NCBI RefSeq assembly: GCF_001028625.1
Contig: NZ_CP011805.1
Location: 1,845,001-1,909,000, forward strand
Reading direction: 5' to 3'
DNA from: Pelagerythrobacter marensis
GTDB taxonomy: Bacteria > Pseudomonadota > Alphaproteobacteria > Sphingomonadales > Sphingomonadaceae
DNA length: 64,000 nt
The notes beneath the pieces are model-generated. The model saw only the letters and a list, made by a program, of their open reading frames with translations, made no database searches and was not told the DNA's origin. Positions 8,868 through 17,475 of this stretch are shown piece after piece; position 1 is the stretch's first letter, and every line of letters begins with the position of its first letter. The translations under genes and the position numbers were made by a program.

Positions 8868-9034
8868 CGAGAAACCTTCCGAAATCGTCGCCCACACCCT
8901 TTGCCAGGTGCGGAGAAACCTTCTATCGGCGCGAGCCTTACGGCGATGCGCGCGCGCTTGCAACTTTGCCACTTGCGCGGATTGGCTGTGGCGGCTTGAA
9001 TTGCCGCTGAACACGCGGACAGGCACGACAGGCA

Positions 9035-9553
9035 ATGTCAATTCTAACGAAGATTTTCGGGCGTCGGAGCGATCCGAGGGACGACCTCATCCCACTCTGG
9101 CGCGCGGTCGTGGCCACGGCGCGGCAGCCGCAGTGGTATGGCGAATGCGGTGTCGCCGATAGCGAGGAAGGGCGTTTCGACATGCTCTGCGCCGCGCTGG
9201 CCACCGTGATCGTCCGCATGGAACGCGACGAAGATCTGCATGCCCGCACCGCGCTGCTGACCGAACTGTTCGTGGAGGACATAGAAGGTCAGTTGCGCCA
9301 GCAGGGGATCGGCGATCCGACGCTGGGCAAGCGCATGGGCAAGCTGATGAGCGCGCTGGGCGGGCGGATCGGGGCCTACCGCACCGGCCTCGCCGCTGCC
9401 GACGATAGCGCCCTGATCGAAGCGGTCGAACGCAACGTCACCTTCGCCGGGACGCCCGATGCCGGGTGCGTGGCGCAGCGCCTCAGGACATTTCACGGTG
9501 CCTTGCTGGAGATTGCCGACGCGAGATTTCTGGACGCGGAGTTTGCGCGATGA
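9035..9553 (+). CDS. Ubiquinol-cytochrome c chaperone family protein (CBP3/UQCC1-like)
   Basis: The 172-residue soluble protein begins MSILTKIFGRR and contains the family-typical WRAVVATARQPQWYGECGVADS and GRFDMLCAALATVIVRMERD, then LTELFVEDIEGQLRQQGIGD and GKRMGKLMSALGGRIGAYR. In mitochondria the homologue assists assembly of cytochrome b into complex III, and the bacterial members are thought to do the same. Its stop overlaps the start of the DUF177 gene (ATGA), showing translational coupling. This pair beside bamE is a recurrent alphaproteobacterial arrangement. Family confidence is high, while the exact role is inherited from eukaryotic work. Confidence 0.92.
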   Translation: MSILTKIFGRRSDPRDDLIPLWRAVVATARQPQWYGECGVADSEEGRFDMLCAALATVIVRMERDEDLHARTALLTELFVEDIEGQLRQQGIGDPTLGKRMGKLMSALGGRIGAYRTGLAAADDSALIEAVERNVTFAGTPDAGCVAQRLRTFHGALLEIADARFLDAEFAR

Positions 9554-10074
9554 GCCAGAACCAGAACGAGATGTCGCGGATCGTCCGGCTGCGCCATGCG
9601 GATGGCGAAGCCATGACGATAGAGGCCACTGCCGATGAACGGATCGCGCTGGCCGAAAGGTTCGGCGTGGTTGCAGTCGACAGTCTGCAGGCACGGGTTT
9701 CGCTGAAGCGCGAAGGCGAAGTTGTCGCCGTGACCGGCCGCCTGGAAGCCGATCTGATCCAGAGCTGCGGGATTTCGAACGAGGATTTTCCGGTTCGGAT
9801 CGAAGAACCGTTCGTGGTCCGCTTCGTACCCCAGATGGCGCACAGCGTGCCGGACGAGGAAATCGAGCTGGAGGAATCCCAGCTCGACGAAATCGAATAT
9901 TCAGGCGATTCGTTCGATCTGGGCGAGGCGATCGCCCAGTCGCTGGCTCTCGCGATCGATCCCTACGCGGAGGGGCCAAACGCCGATGTCGTGCGCCGCG
10001 AAGCCGGTATAGTTTCCGATGAAGCACCTTCGGGCCCCCTCGCCGACGCTCTCAGGAAACTGAGCGAGGGATGA
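9550..10074 (+). CDS. DUF177 (YceD-like) protein
   Basis: The 174-residue acidic protein starts at ATG 9550, overlapping the UQCC-family stop by four bases. It contains the YceD/DUF177 hallmarks: VTGRLEADLIQSCGISNEDFPVRIEEPFVVRF with a conserved single Cys, then an acidic segment (DEEIELEES) and DSFDLGEAIAQSLALAIDPY. YceD homologues are linked to 23S rRNA maturation and large-subunit assembly and are often next to rpmF. Here rpmF is absent and the partner is the complex III chaperone instead. The function is inferred only from the family. Confidence 0.9.
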   Translation: MSQNQNEMSRIVRLRHADGEAMTIEATADERIALAERFGVVAVDSLQARVSLKREGEVVAVTGRLEADLIQSCGISNEDFPVRIEEPFVVRFVPQMAHSVPDEEIELEESQLDEIEYSGDSFDLGEAIAQSLALAIDPYAEGPNADVVRREAGIVSDEAPSGPLADALRKLSEG

Positions 10075-10118
10075 ACGCGCCGGGCGCAGGGCAAGGCCCC
10101 GGCCCGGCTGCCGTAACC

Positions 10119-10676
10119 TCAGAACGGAATATCGTCGTCGAGATCGTCGTAATTGGAACCGCCGGACGCAGCGCCGCCGCCGACTGAGCCGCCGCTCGAT
10201 CCTGCACCGCCGCCCTGGTTCCAGCCGCCGCCGCTTGCGCCGCCGCCGCTACCACCGCCGGACGAACCACGATCCCAGTTGCCACCGCCGCTGCGCTGGC
10301 CACCACCACCGCCCCCGGCACCGGGAGGACCGTCGAGCATCGTTAGCGTTCCGGTGAAGCCGCGCAGCACGATTTCCGTCGAATAGCGATCCTGACCGTT
10401 CTGGTCCTGCCACTTGCGGGTCTGCAACTGCCCTTCGACAAAGACCTTGGAACCCTTGCGCAGATAGTTCTTCGCAACGTTGATCAGCCCTTCGGAAAAG
10501 ATCGCGACGCTATGCCACTCGGTCCGTTCCTGACGTTCGCCGGTGTTGCGGTCTTTCCACTGCTCGCTGGTGGCAATGCGCAAGTTGCAGACCGCGCCGC
10601 CGTTCTGAAATTCGCGTACTTCGGGATCGGCGCCGAGATTGCCGATCAGCATGACTTTGTTGAGGCTGCCCGCCAT
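10119..10676 (-). CDS. ssb: Single-stranded DNA-binding protein
   Basis: The 185-residue protein has an N-terminal OB fold (about 1-110) with MAGSLNKVMLIGNLGADPEVR, WKDRNTGERQERTEWH and YLRKGSKVFVEGQLQTRKWQDQ. A long Gly/Ser-rich linker (about 120-175) follows, and the acidic tip DDDIPF recruits repair and replication partners. It acts as a tetramer covering single-stranded DNA in replication, recombination and repair. The start at 10676 is preceded by GAGAGGAAAG. The upstream in-frame extension reaches into the Rrf2 regulator region and was excluded. The linker accounts for the dense GGC/GGT repeats at 10150-10320. Confidence 0.97.
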   Translation of the reverse strand: MAGSLNKVMLIGNLGADPEVREFQNGGAVCNLRIATSEQWKDRNTGERQERTEWHSVAIFSEGLINVAKNYLRKGSKVFVEGQLQTRKWQDQNGQDRYSTEIVLRGFTGTLTMLDGPPGAGGGGGGQRSGGGNWDRGSSGGGSGGGASGGGWNQGGGAGSSGGSVGGGAASGGSNYDDLDDDIPF

Positions 10677-10781
10677 AGGAATCGCTTTCCTCTCGATATC
10701 AGGCCGGTGGCTTAGCCAATGGCACAGTGGCGCGCCACCCCGGGGCCGCGCCAAACTGAAGATAGTTTTGTACTCGCGACG

Positions 10782-11246
10782 TCAGCCGGAACAGCTTTCG
10801 TCCGCGTGATTTCCCCCGGCAATGCGGGCGAATCGCTGTTCGAAATCGTGGGCCAGATCCGCGACCGCTATCGATTCGAACCGATCGCGCAGCAGTGCCT
10901 CCGCTTCGCCCAGGGTTTCGGCCATGCGCGCATCGACGGCCTGTTCCACAAGGCAATCGGGCCGTTCGGCATTGGGGCCGATATTGAACAGGGTCGGCTC
11001 GCCGATGGCCCGATAAACGTCCAGCAGGGTGATGGAGCCGAGCGCACGCTTCAACTCCCAGCCGCCGCCATGCCCCTTCTCCGATGCGACGATGCCCCGG
11101 TCTCTCAGCCCGGCCATCATCCGGCGCACGACGACGGGATTGGTGTTCAGCATCCTGGCAATATCGTCCGAAGTCGCGCGCTTCACGTGCCGGTCCAGAT
11201 GGATCAGCACGTGCAGGGTTCGGGCCATGCGGGTATCGCGGGACAT
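10782..11246 (-). CDS. Rrf2 family transcriptional regulator
   Basis: The 154-residue protein has an N-terminal winged helix (about residues 1-80). Motifs include MSRDTRMARTLHVLIHL, TSDDIARMLNTNPVVVRRMMAGL and EKGHGGGWELKRALGSITLLDVY, all typical of Rrf2 regulators. The Cys triad that holds a cluster in IscR and NsrR is not present. I see only PDCLVEQAV in that loop, plus one Cys in the C-terminal tail ESCSG. It may therefore sense something other than Fe-S status, or use a single thiol. It is monocistronic on the minus strand between ssb and an NTF2-like gene. The target is unknown. Confidence 0.88.
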   Translation of the reverse strand: MSRDTRMARTLHVLIHLDRHVKRATSDDIARMLNTNPVVVRRMMAGLRDRGIVASEKGHGGGWELKRALGSITLLDVYRAIGEPTLFNIGPNAERPDCLVEQAVDARMAETLGEAEALLRDRFESIAVADLAHDFEQRFARIAGGNHADESCSG

Positions 11247-11347
11247 GCGGCTCTGCCTTTCAGGAGGCCGGCGAATATGTCGGATGGGCGCCGCTGGCAA
11301 CGCCCGGCCCCAGGCCTGGCAGAGGGCCCTGCTCAGGAAATTGGCGT

Positions 11348-11758
11348 TCAGCGCAGTTCTGCGCCGCGCGCCACCTCGGGCATGAGTATCCGGGCAAGCG
11401 CGGGCGAATCTTCGCCATAGCTTTGCCAGTGGGTCAGCTTGCCGCCCTGCGCACGCGCGCGCCATAGCGTGTCGTGCGACAACCGCTCTTCCCGCGCAGA
11501 CGTGCGCCCTTTCAGCAGGACATCGCCTTCGTGCATGACGATCGTCATATCGTGCAGCTTGTATTCGGGGTCGAGTTCGAACAGGCGGCGCGTCGCGGTT
11601 GCGACGTTCTTGCGCCCTTCGATCCATTCACCGCGACTGTCGACGTAACGCACATGCTCATCGAGCAATGCGTCAACCCGCGCGGCATCGCGCGAGTTCA
11701 TCGCCGCGACATACGATTTCACCACCCTTATCGGTTCGGGCGTGTTCCATTCGAACAT
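11348..11758 (-). CDS. NTF2-like (SnoaL-type) protein
   Basis: The 136-residue protein begins MFEWNTPEPIRVVKSYVAAMNSRDAARVDALLDEHVRYVDSRGEWIEGR. The opening helix followed by the cone-shaped beta sheet (LHDMTIVMHEGDVLLKGRT and LWRARAQGGKLTHWQSYGED) is the NTF2/SnoaL pattern. Members range from isomerases to binding proteins, and nothing here fixes a substrate. ATG 11758 was chosen because GGAAGG lies about eight bases upstream. An ATG six codons earlier is also possible. It is a single gene between the Rrf2 regulator and ndk. Confidence 0.75.
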   Translation of the reverse strand: MFEWNTPEPIRVVKSYVAAMNSRDAARVDALLDEHVRYVDSRGEWIEGRKNVATATRRLFELDPEYKLHDMTIVMHEGDVLLKGRTSAREERLSHDTLWRARAQGGKLTHWQSYGEDSPALARILMPEVARGAELR

Positions 11759-11898
11759 GGTTCGGCCTTCCCGCACCGCCTTTGTGGCCGGATCCCGTCA
11801 TACGGCCATCGAACGATACGGGCGCGACCCTACCACCGGGGGTCGAGTCGCGCCTAATCATGTAAACAGATTTACGATCAACTCGGCTTCAGCGGCGA

Positions 11899-12321
11899 TC
11901 AGCCGACGATTTCGTCCTCGTTGAAGAAGAAATCGATTTCGATTTTGGCGTTCTCGTCGCTGTCCGAACCGTGGACCGTGTTCGCTTCGATGCTTTCGGC
12001 AAAAGTCTTGCGGATCGTGCCTTCGTCGGCATCGGCCGGGTTGGTCGCGCCCATCACGTCGCGGTTGCGCTTGACTGCATCGACGCCTTCCAGAACCTGG
12101 ACCACGACAGGGCCGCTCATCATGAATTCGACCAGTTCGCCGAAGAAGGGGCGTTCCTTGTGAACGGCGTAGAAGCCTTCGGCCTGTTCGCGGGTCATGC
12201 GGATGCGCTTGGACGCGACGACGCGCAGCCCGGCGTCTTCCAGCATCTTGGTGACCGCGCCGGTCAGGTTGCGGCGGGTGGCATCGGGCTTGATGATCGA
12301 AAAGGTGCGGGTGACCGCCAT
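11899..12321 (-). CDS. ndk: Nucleoside diphosphate kinase
   Basis: The 140-residue enzyme transfers the gamma phosphate between nucleoside tri- and diphosphates through a phospho-His. Motifs are TRTFSIIKPDATRR at the N-terminus, the Kpn loop region, and the active-site His in ANTVHGSDSDENAKIEI near residue 117. Length and motif order match the family throughout. It is monocistronic, with GGAACAACC before the start at 12321. Confidence 0.97.
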   Translation of the reverse strand: MAVTRTFSIIKPDATRRNLTGAVTKMLEDAGLRVVASKRIRMTREQAEGFYAVHKERPFFGELVEFMMSGPVVVQVLEGVDAVKRNRDVMGATNPADADEGTIRKTFAESIEANTVHGSDSDENAKIEIDFFFNEDEIVG

Positions 12322-12418
12322 GGGTTGTTCCTTCGGTATCGGGGAGTGCGGAAATTCGTGCGGCGCGCAAGTAGCCTCGCCGTGCGTTTGCCGCAAGCCC
12401 GGTTGATCACCGCGGCTA

Positions 12419-12913
12419 CTAGAAGGCCTCGCCCGCCATCAGCTGGCCAGTGGTCTGTTCGCCCTCCGCCGTCGCGGTGAAGCTGAACGGCGAACCGTCG
12501 CGGGCCTTGCCGCCGATCATGCGCATGGTGTCGGTTGTCATGTCCAGCGTGATGTCGACGCCGGCGCTCTCCGCCTGCCTGCGATAGAACGCGATCATGT
12601 CTTCTGGCGCGGCGTCCGATTCCATCGTCACCAGCGCGCCTTTCGATCCGGCTTCCGCGAACACCGTATTGGTCGATACCGTCGCGCCGGGATAGACCGT
12701 GAAGCCCTGCGGCAGATCGACCGGCACATCCGCGCCCGACCGCATCACCGCAGTTCCATCGTCCGTTTCCATCCGCGCAGTGACGCCTTCCCCGTCACGC
12801 TCGACCGCATAAGTGCCCGATCCATCGTCCCCGTCGCCGAACGTGCCCGATGATTCCCCGCTGCACCCCGCCAGCCATATCGCCAGCGCCATTCCGATGA
12901 TCGATCGCTTCAT
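12419..12913 (-). CDS. Hypothetical lipoprotein
   Basis: The 164-residue protein has a signal peptide with lipobox IWLAGCSGE (Cys17), then an acidic Gly-rich spacer and a folded part. Notable segments are VDLPQGFTVYPGATVSTNTVF, APEDMIAFYRRQAESAGVDI and GKARDGSPFSFTATAEG. The YPGA and FYR pattern is shared with small predicted lipoproteins of sphingomonads, but I cannot name a function. It is likely tethered to a membrane facing the periplasm. It sits 58 bases downstream of holC on the same strand and could share its transcript. Confidence 0.75.
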   Translation of the reverse strand: MKRSIIGMALAIWLAGCSGESSGTFGDGDDGSGTYAVERDGEGVTARMETDDGTAVMRSGADVPVDLPQGFTVYPGATVSTNTVFAEAGSKGALVTMESDAAPEDMIAFYRRQAESAGVDITLDMTTDTMRMIGGKARDGSPFSFTATAEGEQTTGQLMAGEAF

Positions 12914-12971
12914 GGAAATCCCCTTCGGCCGGCCAAATGCAGGCGGCAGCCTAGGCCGCCGATGACAAAGA

Positions 12972-13415
12972 TCAACGCTTGCGGACCCATTTGCCCGCCT
13001 CAAGCTCGTGGAATTCCCGCTCGATATCGTCGCGCCCGTCGAACCGCCGCCAGACATCGCGGGCAGCGGCGCGGCCGTCTTCGTCGAAGAACAGCAGCGC
13101 GCGGTCGAAGGCTTCGGCGGCGTCGCGCCATTCGCCGTCGGCCAGCGCCACGACCTGCGCGCCGTTTTCCGCAGCGCAGGCTTGCGACAGGAGCACGGGC
13201 TGATGTGCAGCATGAGCCCCGTCTGCGCGACCGTTGGCGAGAAATTCCGCCGGCGCATTGTCCCACAGGGCACCGCCGATACGGTCGAGCAGCTCTGCGT
13301 CACCAGCCACGACCAGAAGACGCTGCCCCTGGCGCAGCGCCGCGCGCGCTATCAGCGGCAGGACCCGCTCCACCGGCTGCCCCGGCGCGAGATAGAACCC
13401 GACGCGCGAGGCCAC
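12972..13415 (-). CDS. holC: DNA polymerase III subunit chi
   Basis: The 147-residue protein begins MASRVGFYLAPGQPVERVLPLIARAALRQGQRLLVVAG. The family's core follows: LLDRIGGALWDN...FLANGRA, then QPVLLSQACAAENGAQVVALAD and LLFFDEDGRAAARDVWRRF. Chi links the clamp loader to SSB and so stabilises the replisome on single-stranded DNA. It follows pepA by 10 bases, a holC-pepA pairing seen across proteobacteria. Its SSB partner is encoded about 2.3 kb away on the same strand. Confidence 0.93.
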   Translation of the reverse strand: MASRVGFYLAPGQPVERVLPLIARAALRQGQRLLVVAGDAELLDRIGGALWDNAPAEFLANGRADGAHAAHQPVLLSQACAAENGAQVVALADGEWRDAAEAFDRALLFFDEDGRAAARDVWRRFDGRDDIEREFHELEAGKWVRKR

Positions 13416-13425
13416 GCCGGCAGCC

Positions 13426-14883
13426 TCAGCCTTCCAGAGTGTTGCGCACGAAGCGATCTATCAGACGCGCGCCGTAGCCGGTTGCACCCTTGTCCCAGGT
13501 GGCACCCGGCTTTTCCGCCCAGACCATGCCCGCGACATCGCAGTGCGCCCAGGCCACGCCCTTGTCGATATAGCGCTGGAGGAACTGCGCGGCGGTGATC
13601 GAGCCGGCAGGGCGCGGCCCGACGTTCTTCATGTCGGCGATCTGGCTGTCGATCAGCTTGTCGTACGCCGGATCGAGCGGCATGCGCCACAGCTTGTCGC
13701 CGCTGGCCTTGCCCGCCGCCAGCAGATCTTCGGCCAGGCTGTCGTCGTTTGCGAAAACACCCGCGTGTTCGCTGCCGAGCGAAATCACCATTGCGCCTGT
13801 CAGGGTGGCGAAATCCACGATCCGCTTGGGCGAATATTCCTTCTGCGCCCAGTGCAGCGCATCGCACAGGACCAGCCGCCCTTCGGCATCGGTATTGATG
13901 ACTTCGATTGTCTGGCCCGACATCGAGGTGAGGATATCGCCGGGCCGGATCGCATTGCCATCGGGCATGTTTTCGACCAGGCCGACCACGCCGACGACAT
14001 TGGCCTTCGCCTTGCGCCGCACGACCGCGAGCATTCCGCCGACCACTGCGCCGGCGCCGCCCATGTCCCACTTCATGTCTTCCATGCCCGCACCGGGCTT
14101 GAGCGAAATGCCGCCGGTGTCGAAAGTGACGCCCTTGCCGACGAAGACGGTCGGGGCTTCCTGCCCGCCGCCGTTCCAGCGGATCGCCAGCAGTCGCGAA
14201 GGCTGGGCCGAACCCTGCCCCACGCCCAGCAGCGCACCCATGCCGAGCCGTTCCATCTCGTCTTCATCGAGAACGGTCAATTCGGCACCGGTCCCCTCGA
14301 ACGCTTCGCGGCACTTTTCCACGAAGCTGAGGGGGTAGACCTTGTTCGGCGGCTCGGTCACGAGTTCGCGAGTCAGCTCGACCCCGTCGGCCAGTGCCGC
14401 CGCATCGGCCCAGGCACCCTCGGCGCCATCGGGTGCGCCCACGGCCACCACGGTTTCCAGCGAACGCTTCTGCTCGTCCTTCAGCCGGGTGCGATAGGCA
14501 TCGTGCCGCCACGCCCGCAGGCGCAGGCCGAGAAGAACCGCGGCCACCGCGTCGGCGGACAGGCCGGACGCGGAAAAGTCGATCGTCAGCGTCGTTTCAC
14601 CCGACGTCAGATAGCGGGCGGCGAGCGCCGCACCGGCTTTCTCCAGCCCGGCGGTCCGCGCTTCGCCATCCGGCGAACCCGCGCCGGCCAGCGCCACGCG
14701 CGTAACGGTGCCGCCGCGGTCGACGAACCCTTCGAACAGCTCGCCCGGCCTGCCCTTGAACCTGGCGGACCGTGCGCCTTCGGCCAGAGTGGGCTCGATC
14801 CCGTCGGGCAGAGTGTCGCGATCGGCGACCAGCGCAATCAAACGGTTTCCTGCCGGGAGGGTGGGGGAAAATTCGAAATTCAT
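13426..14883 (-). CDS. pepA: Leucyl aminopeptidase (cytosol aminopeptidase, M17)
   Basis: The 485-residue enzyme has the two-domain M17 layout. The N-terminal regulatory domain covers about 1-170, and the di-metal catalytic domain contains VGKGVTFDTGGISLKP, MKWDMGGAGAVVGGM, the family signature NTDAEGRLVLCDAL near residue 340, and TLTGAMVISLG. It removes N-terminal residues from peptides. In some bacteria PepA also acts as a DNA-binding protein in site-specific recombination and gene regulation. ATG 14883 (MNFEFSPTLPAG) is preferred because the longer frame upstream runs into the lptD promoter region. It heads the pepA-holC unit and is divergent from lptD. Confidence 0.96.
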   Translation of the reverse strand: MNFEFSPTLPAGNRLIALVADRDTLPDGIEPTLAEGARSARFKGRPGELFEGFVDRGGTVTRVALAGAGSPDGEARTAGLEKAGAALAARYLTSGETTLTIDFSASGLSADAVAAVLLGLRLRAWRHDAYRTRLKDEQKRSLETVVAVGAPDGAEGAWADAAALADGVELTRELVTEPPNKVYPLSFVEKCREAFEGTGAELTVLDEDEMERLGMGALLGVGQGSAQPSRLLAIRWNGGGQEAPTVFVGKGVTFDTGGISLKPGAGMEDMKWDMGGAGAVVGGMLAVVRRKAKANVVGVVGLVENMPDGNAIRPGDILTSMSGQTIEVINTDAEGRLVLCDALHWAQKEYSPKRIVDFATLTGAMVISLGSEHAGVFANDDSLAEDLLAAGKASGDKLWRMPLDPAYDKLIDSQIADMKNVGPRPAGSITAAQFLQRYIDKGVAWAHCDVAGMVWAEKPGATWDKGATGYGARLIDRFVRNTLEG

Positions 14884-14997
14884 GAAAACTCCGGGAATTT
14901 GCTTTGCGCGGCACCCTGACGCCTGGCTGCGCCGGGCCGTGGGGGGCGATATGCGATGGCGATTGCGATTAGGCGCGACCGGTGCAATAGGCAAGCC

Positions 14998-17331
14998 ATG
15001 CTCCCCGCTTCGCCGACCGCGCCGCAAGCCGACAACAGCCGCTTGTTTCGGGCTGCATGGCTCACGGGCGCAGCGCTGGCCGCGCTTGCGGTTCCGGCCA
15101 TCTCACACGCGCAGGACGGGTCACCCGCCCCAACGGAAGAAAGCCCCGCCCCAGAAGACGATCTGCTGCGCACGCCCCTGCCGCCCGCCAACCCGGCCGA
15201 CATGCCCGTCGCCCCGGCGAGCGATGACGAGATCGCGTTCGAAACCGATACGCTCGCCTACGATTCGAGCGGCGACATCGTCACCGCCACCGGCAATGTG
15301 GTGCTGCGCAGTGCCGACCGGTCGGTTCGCGCCGATCAGGTCACCTGGAACCGCGCCACCGGCCAGATCGTGGGCAGCGGCAATGTCCGCTTCGTCGATG
15401 AAGAAGGGAACCAGCTCTATACCTCGCGGATCGAACTGACCGACAAGTTCGAAGCGGGCGCGATGGAAGATCTGCTGCTCGCGCTGCGCGAAGGCGGAAG
15501 GCTGGCGGCGGAGGCGGGCACGCGGGGCGATGACGGCACCGTCATCCTGACCAGCGCGGCCTATACCGCCTGCGCGGTGAGCGACGCCGAAGGCTGCCCC
15601 AAGAACCCGAGCTGGCGCGTTACGGCGGACCGGGTGGTCTACGACCCGGCAGACAACCGGGTGCGTTTCACCGGCGCCTTCCTGGAAATCTTCGGCGCGC
15701 GCCTCCTGCCCTTGCCGGGCCTCTCGATCCGCACTGACGGGCGGGCGGTTTCGGGTTTCCTGGTCCCTGACCTGCGAGTTTCGGAATCGAACGGGGTGGA
15801 AGTCAGCGGCAGTTATTACTGGCGCGTGGCCGACAACAAGGACCTGACCCTTGGCGCGCACGTGTTCACCGAAGCCCCGCCGATGGCATCGGCCCAGTGG
15901 CGCCATCTTACGGAAAGCGGTGCCTATCAGATCACCGGCTACGCCACCCACAGCAGCCGCATTTCCGACATCACCAGCGCGGCGATTTCGGAAAGCGATC
16001 CGCGCGGATATCTGTTCGCCAACGGCAAGTTCCAGTTCGACCCGCACTGGAGCCTGACCGGGTCGCTCCGCCTCGCCAGCGACCGCACTTTCCTGCGCCG
16101 GTACGACATCAGCCGCGACGACCGCCTGCGATCGACGTTCGATCTGGAGCGGATCGACGACAATTCCTACCTCTCGATCGCCGGCTGGGCGACGCAGACC
16201 TTGCGGATCGGGGTGCCGCAGGGCGAAGTGCCGGTGGCGCTGCCGGTGATCGACTATCGCCACCGGCTGGCCGATCCGGTCGGCCTGGGCGGCACGCTGG
16301 AACTGCAGCTCAATTCGCTGGCGATCATGCGTGACGAGGGGCAGGACACGCAGCGCGCCTTTGCCGGTGCGCGGTGGGATCTGAAGCGCATTACCGGCAT
16401 GGGCCAGGTGGTCACGCTGACCGGGATGGTGCGCGGCGATGTCTATCACAGCGACGAGAACGCGCTGACCGAAACCGCCGTCTATCGCGGTAATCCGGGC
16501 TGGGAAACGCGCGGGATCGCGGTCGCCGCGCTCGACATCGAATGGCCTTTCGTCGGCGAAGCTTTCGGCGGCACGCAGGTCTTCACCCCGCGGGTGCAGT
16601 TCGCCGCCAGCCCACCGATCCGCAATCTGCAGGTGCCGAACGAGGATTCGCGGGCCATCGATCTGGAGGATTCGAACCTCTTCGCGCTCAACCGTTTCCC
16701 CGGCTACGACCGGGTCGAAGACGGCGCGCGGATGACATACGGGTTCGACTGGGAGCTTCAGGTGCCCGACTGGCGCGTTCGCACCACCGTCGGCCAATCC
16801 TACCGCTTCGACAAGGACCCCGGCATCTTCATCGACGGCACCGGCCTTAGCGAACGGATATCCGATTTCGTGGGCCGGACCGAAGTGCGATACCGCGACT
16901 TCGTCAGCTTCACGCACCGGTTCCGGCTCGACAAGGACAACCTCGCCGTACGCCGCAACGAGCTTGACGCAACCGTGGGCAGCAAGCGGACTTACGCCGA
17001 GATCGGCTATCTCCGCCTCGACCGCGACATTGCGGAGGAGATCGAGGATCTGCAGGACCGCGAGGAATTGCGCCTGGCGACCCGTATCGCATTTGCCCGC
17101 TACTGGTCGCTGTTCGGCGCCGGTGTGTTCAACCTGACCGATCGGCAGGAGGATCCGACCTTCACATCGGACGGTTTCGATCCGGTCCGCACCCGGCTGG
17201 GCGTCGCCTACGAAGACGACTGCCTCGAATTCGGCGTCACCTGGCGGCGCGACTACACCGACGCGGGCGATGCCCGGCGCGGCGACACGTTCCAGTTCTA
17301 TTTCGCGCTGCGCAACCTCGGCTTCCGCTAG
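14998..17331 (+). CDS. lptD: LptD, LPS-assembly outer membrane protein
   Basis: The 777-residue protein has a cleavable signal peptide (about 1-40, ending ...AISHAQDG). The OstA-like periplasmic beta-jellyroll follows (about 75-180, DTLAYDSSGDIVTATGNVVLRS), then a long beta-barrel domain with LPLPGLSIRTDG and many alternating strands to the C-terminal FALRNLGFR. Cys residues sit in YTACAVSDAEGC and near the end in DDCLEFG, available for the disulfides that license the barrel. With LptE it inserts LPS into the outer leaflet. ATG 14998 gives the proper signal peptide, while the upstream ATG at 14956 does not. It is the first gene of the lptD-surA-pdxA-rsmA run. Confidence 0.95.
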   Translation: MLPASPTAPQADNSRLFRAAWLTGAALAALAVPAISHAQDGSPAPTEESPAPEDDLLRTPLPPANPADMPVAPASDDEIAFETDTLAYDSSGDIVTATGNVVLRSADRSVRADQVTWNRATGQIVGSGNVRFVDEEGNQLYTSRIELTDKFEAGAMEDLLLALREGGRLAAEAGTRGDDGTVILTSAAYTACAVSDAEGCPKNPSWRVTADRVVYDPADNRVRFTGAFLEIFGARLLPLPGLSIRTDGRAVSGFLVPDLRVSESNGVEVSGSYYWRVADNKDLTLGAHVFTEAPPMASAQWRHLTESGAYQITGYATHSSRISDITSAAISESDPRGYLFANGKFQFDPHWSLTGSLRLASDRTFLRRYDISRDDRLRSTFDLERIDDNSYLSIAGWATQTLRIGVPQGEVPVALPVIDYRHRLADPVGLGGTLELQLNSLAIMRDEGQDTQRAFAGARWDLKRITGMGQVVTLTGMVRGDVYHSDENALTETAVYRGNPGWETRGIAVAALDIEWPFVGEAFGGTQVFTPRVQFAASPPIRNLQVPNEDSRAIDLEDSNLFALNRFPGYDRVEDGARMTYGFDWELQVPDWRVRTTVGQSYRFDKDPGIFIDGTGLSERISDFVGRTEVRYRDFVSFTHRFRLDKDNLAVRRNELDATVGSKRTYAEIGYLRLDRDIAEEIEDLQDREELRLATRIAFARYWSLFGAGVFNLTDRQEDPTFTSDGFDPVRTRLGVAYEDDCLEFGVTWRRDYTDAGDARRGDTFQFYFALRNLGFR

Positions 17332-17475
17332 CCGGTTGCACAGGTCGCCGACCATCGCGATTGGCAGTCGGGCGCAAGTGCGCTATCCGGCCGATCACTC
17401 AGCTTTGGTTAAGTCGTCGATGGCGATAGGCCGGGCCAGATGCGGGCGCCAGTTGCGCCGTAACGGGATTTGCAC

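Noticed and set aside
16672..16684. GGATTCGAACC resembling a reversed tRNA T-loop
   Set aside because: Lies inside lptD, codes for EDSNLF, and no cloverleaf can be built around it.
15121..17355. 744-codon minus-strand frame opposite lptD
   Set aside because: Antisense shadow of lptD with no start signal or domain.
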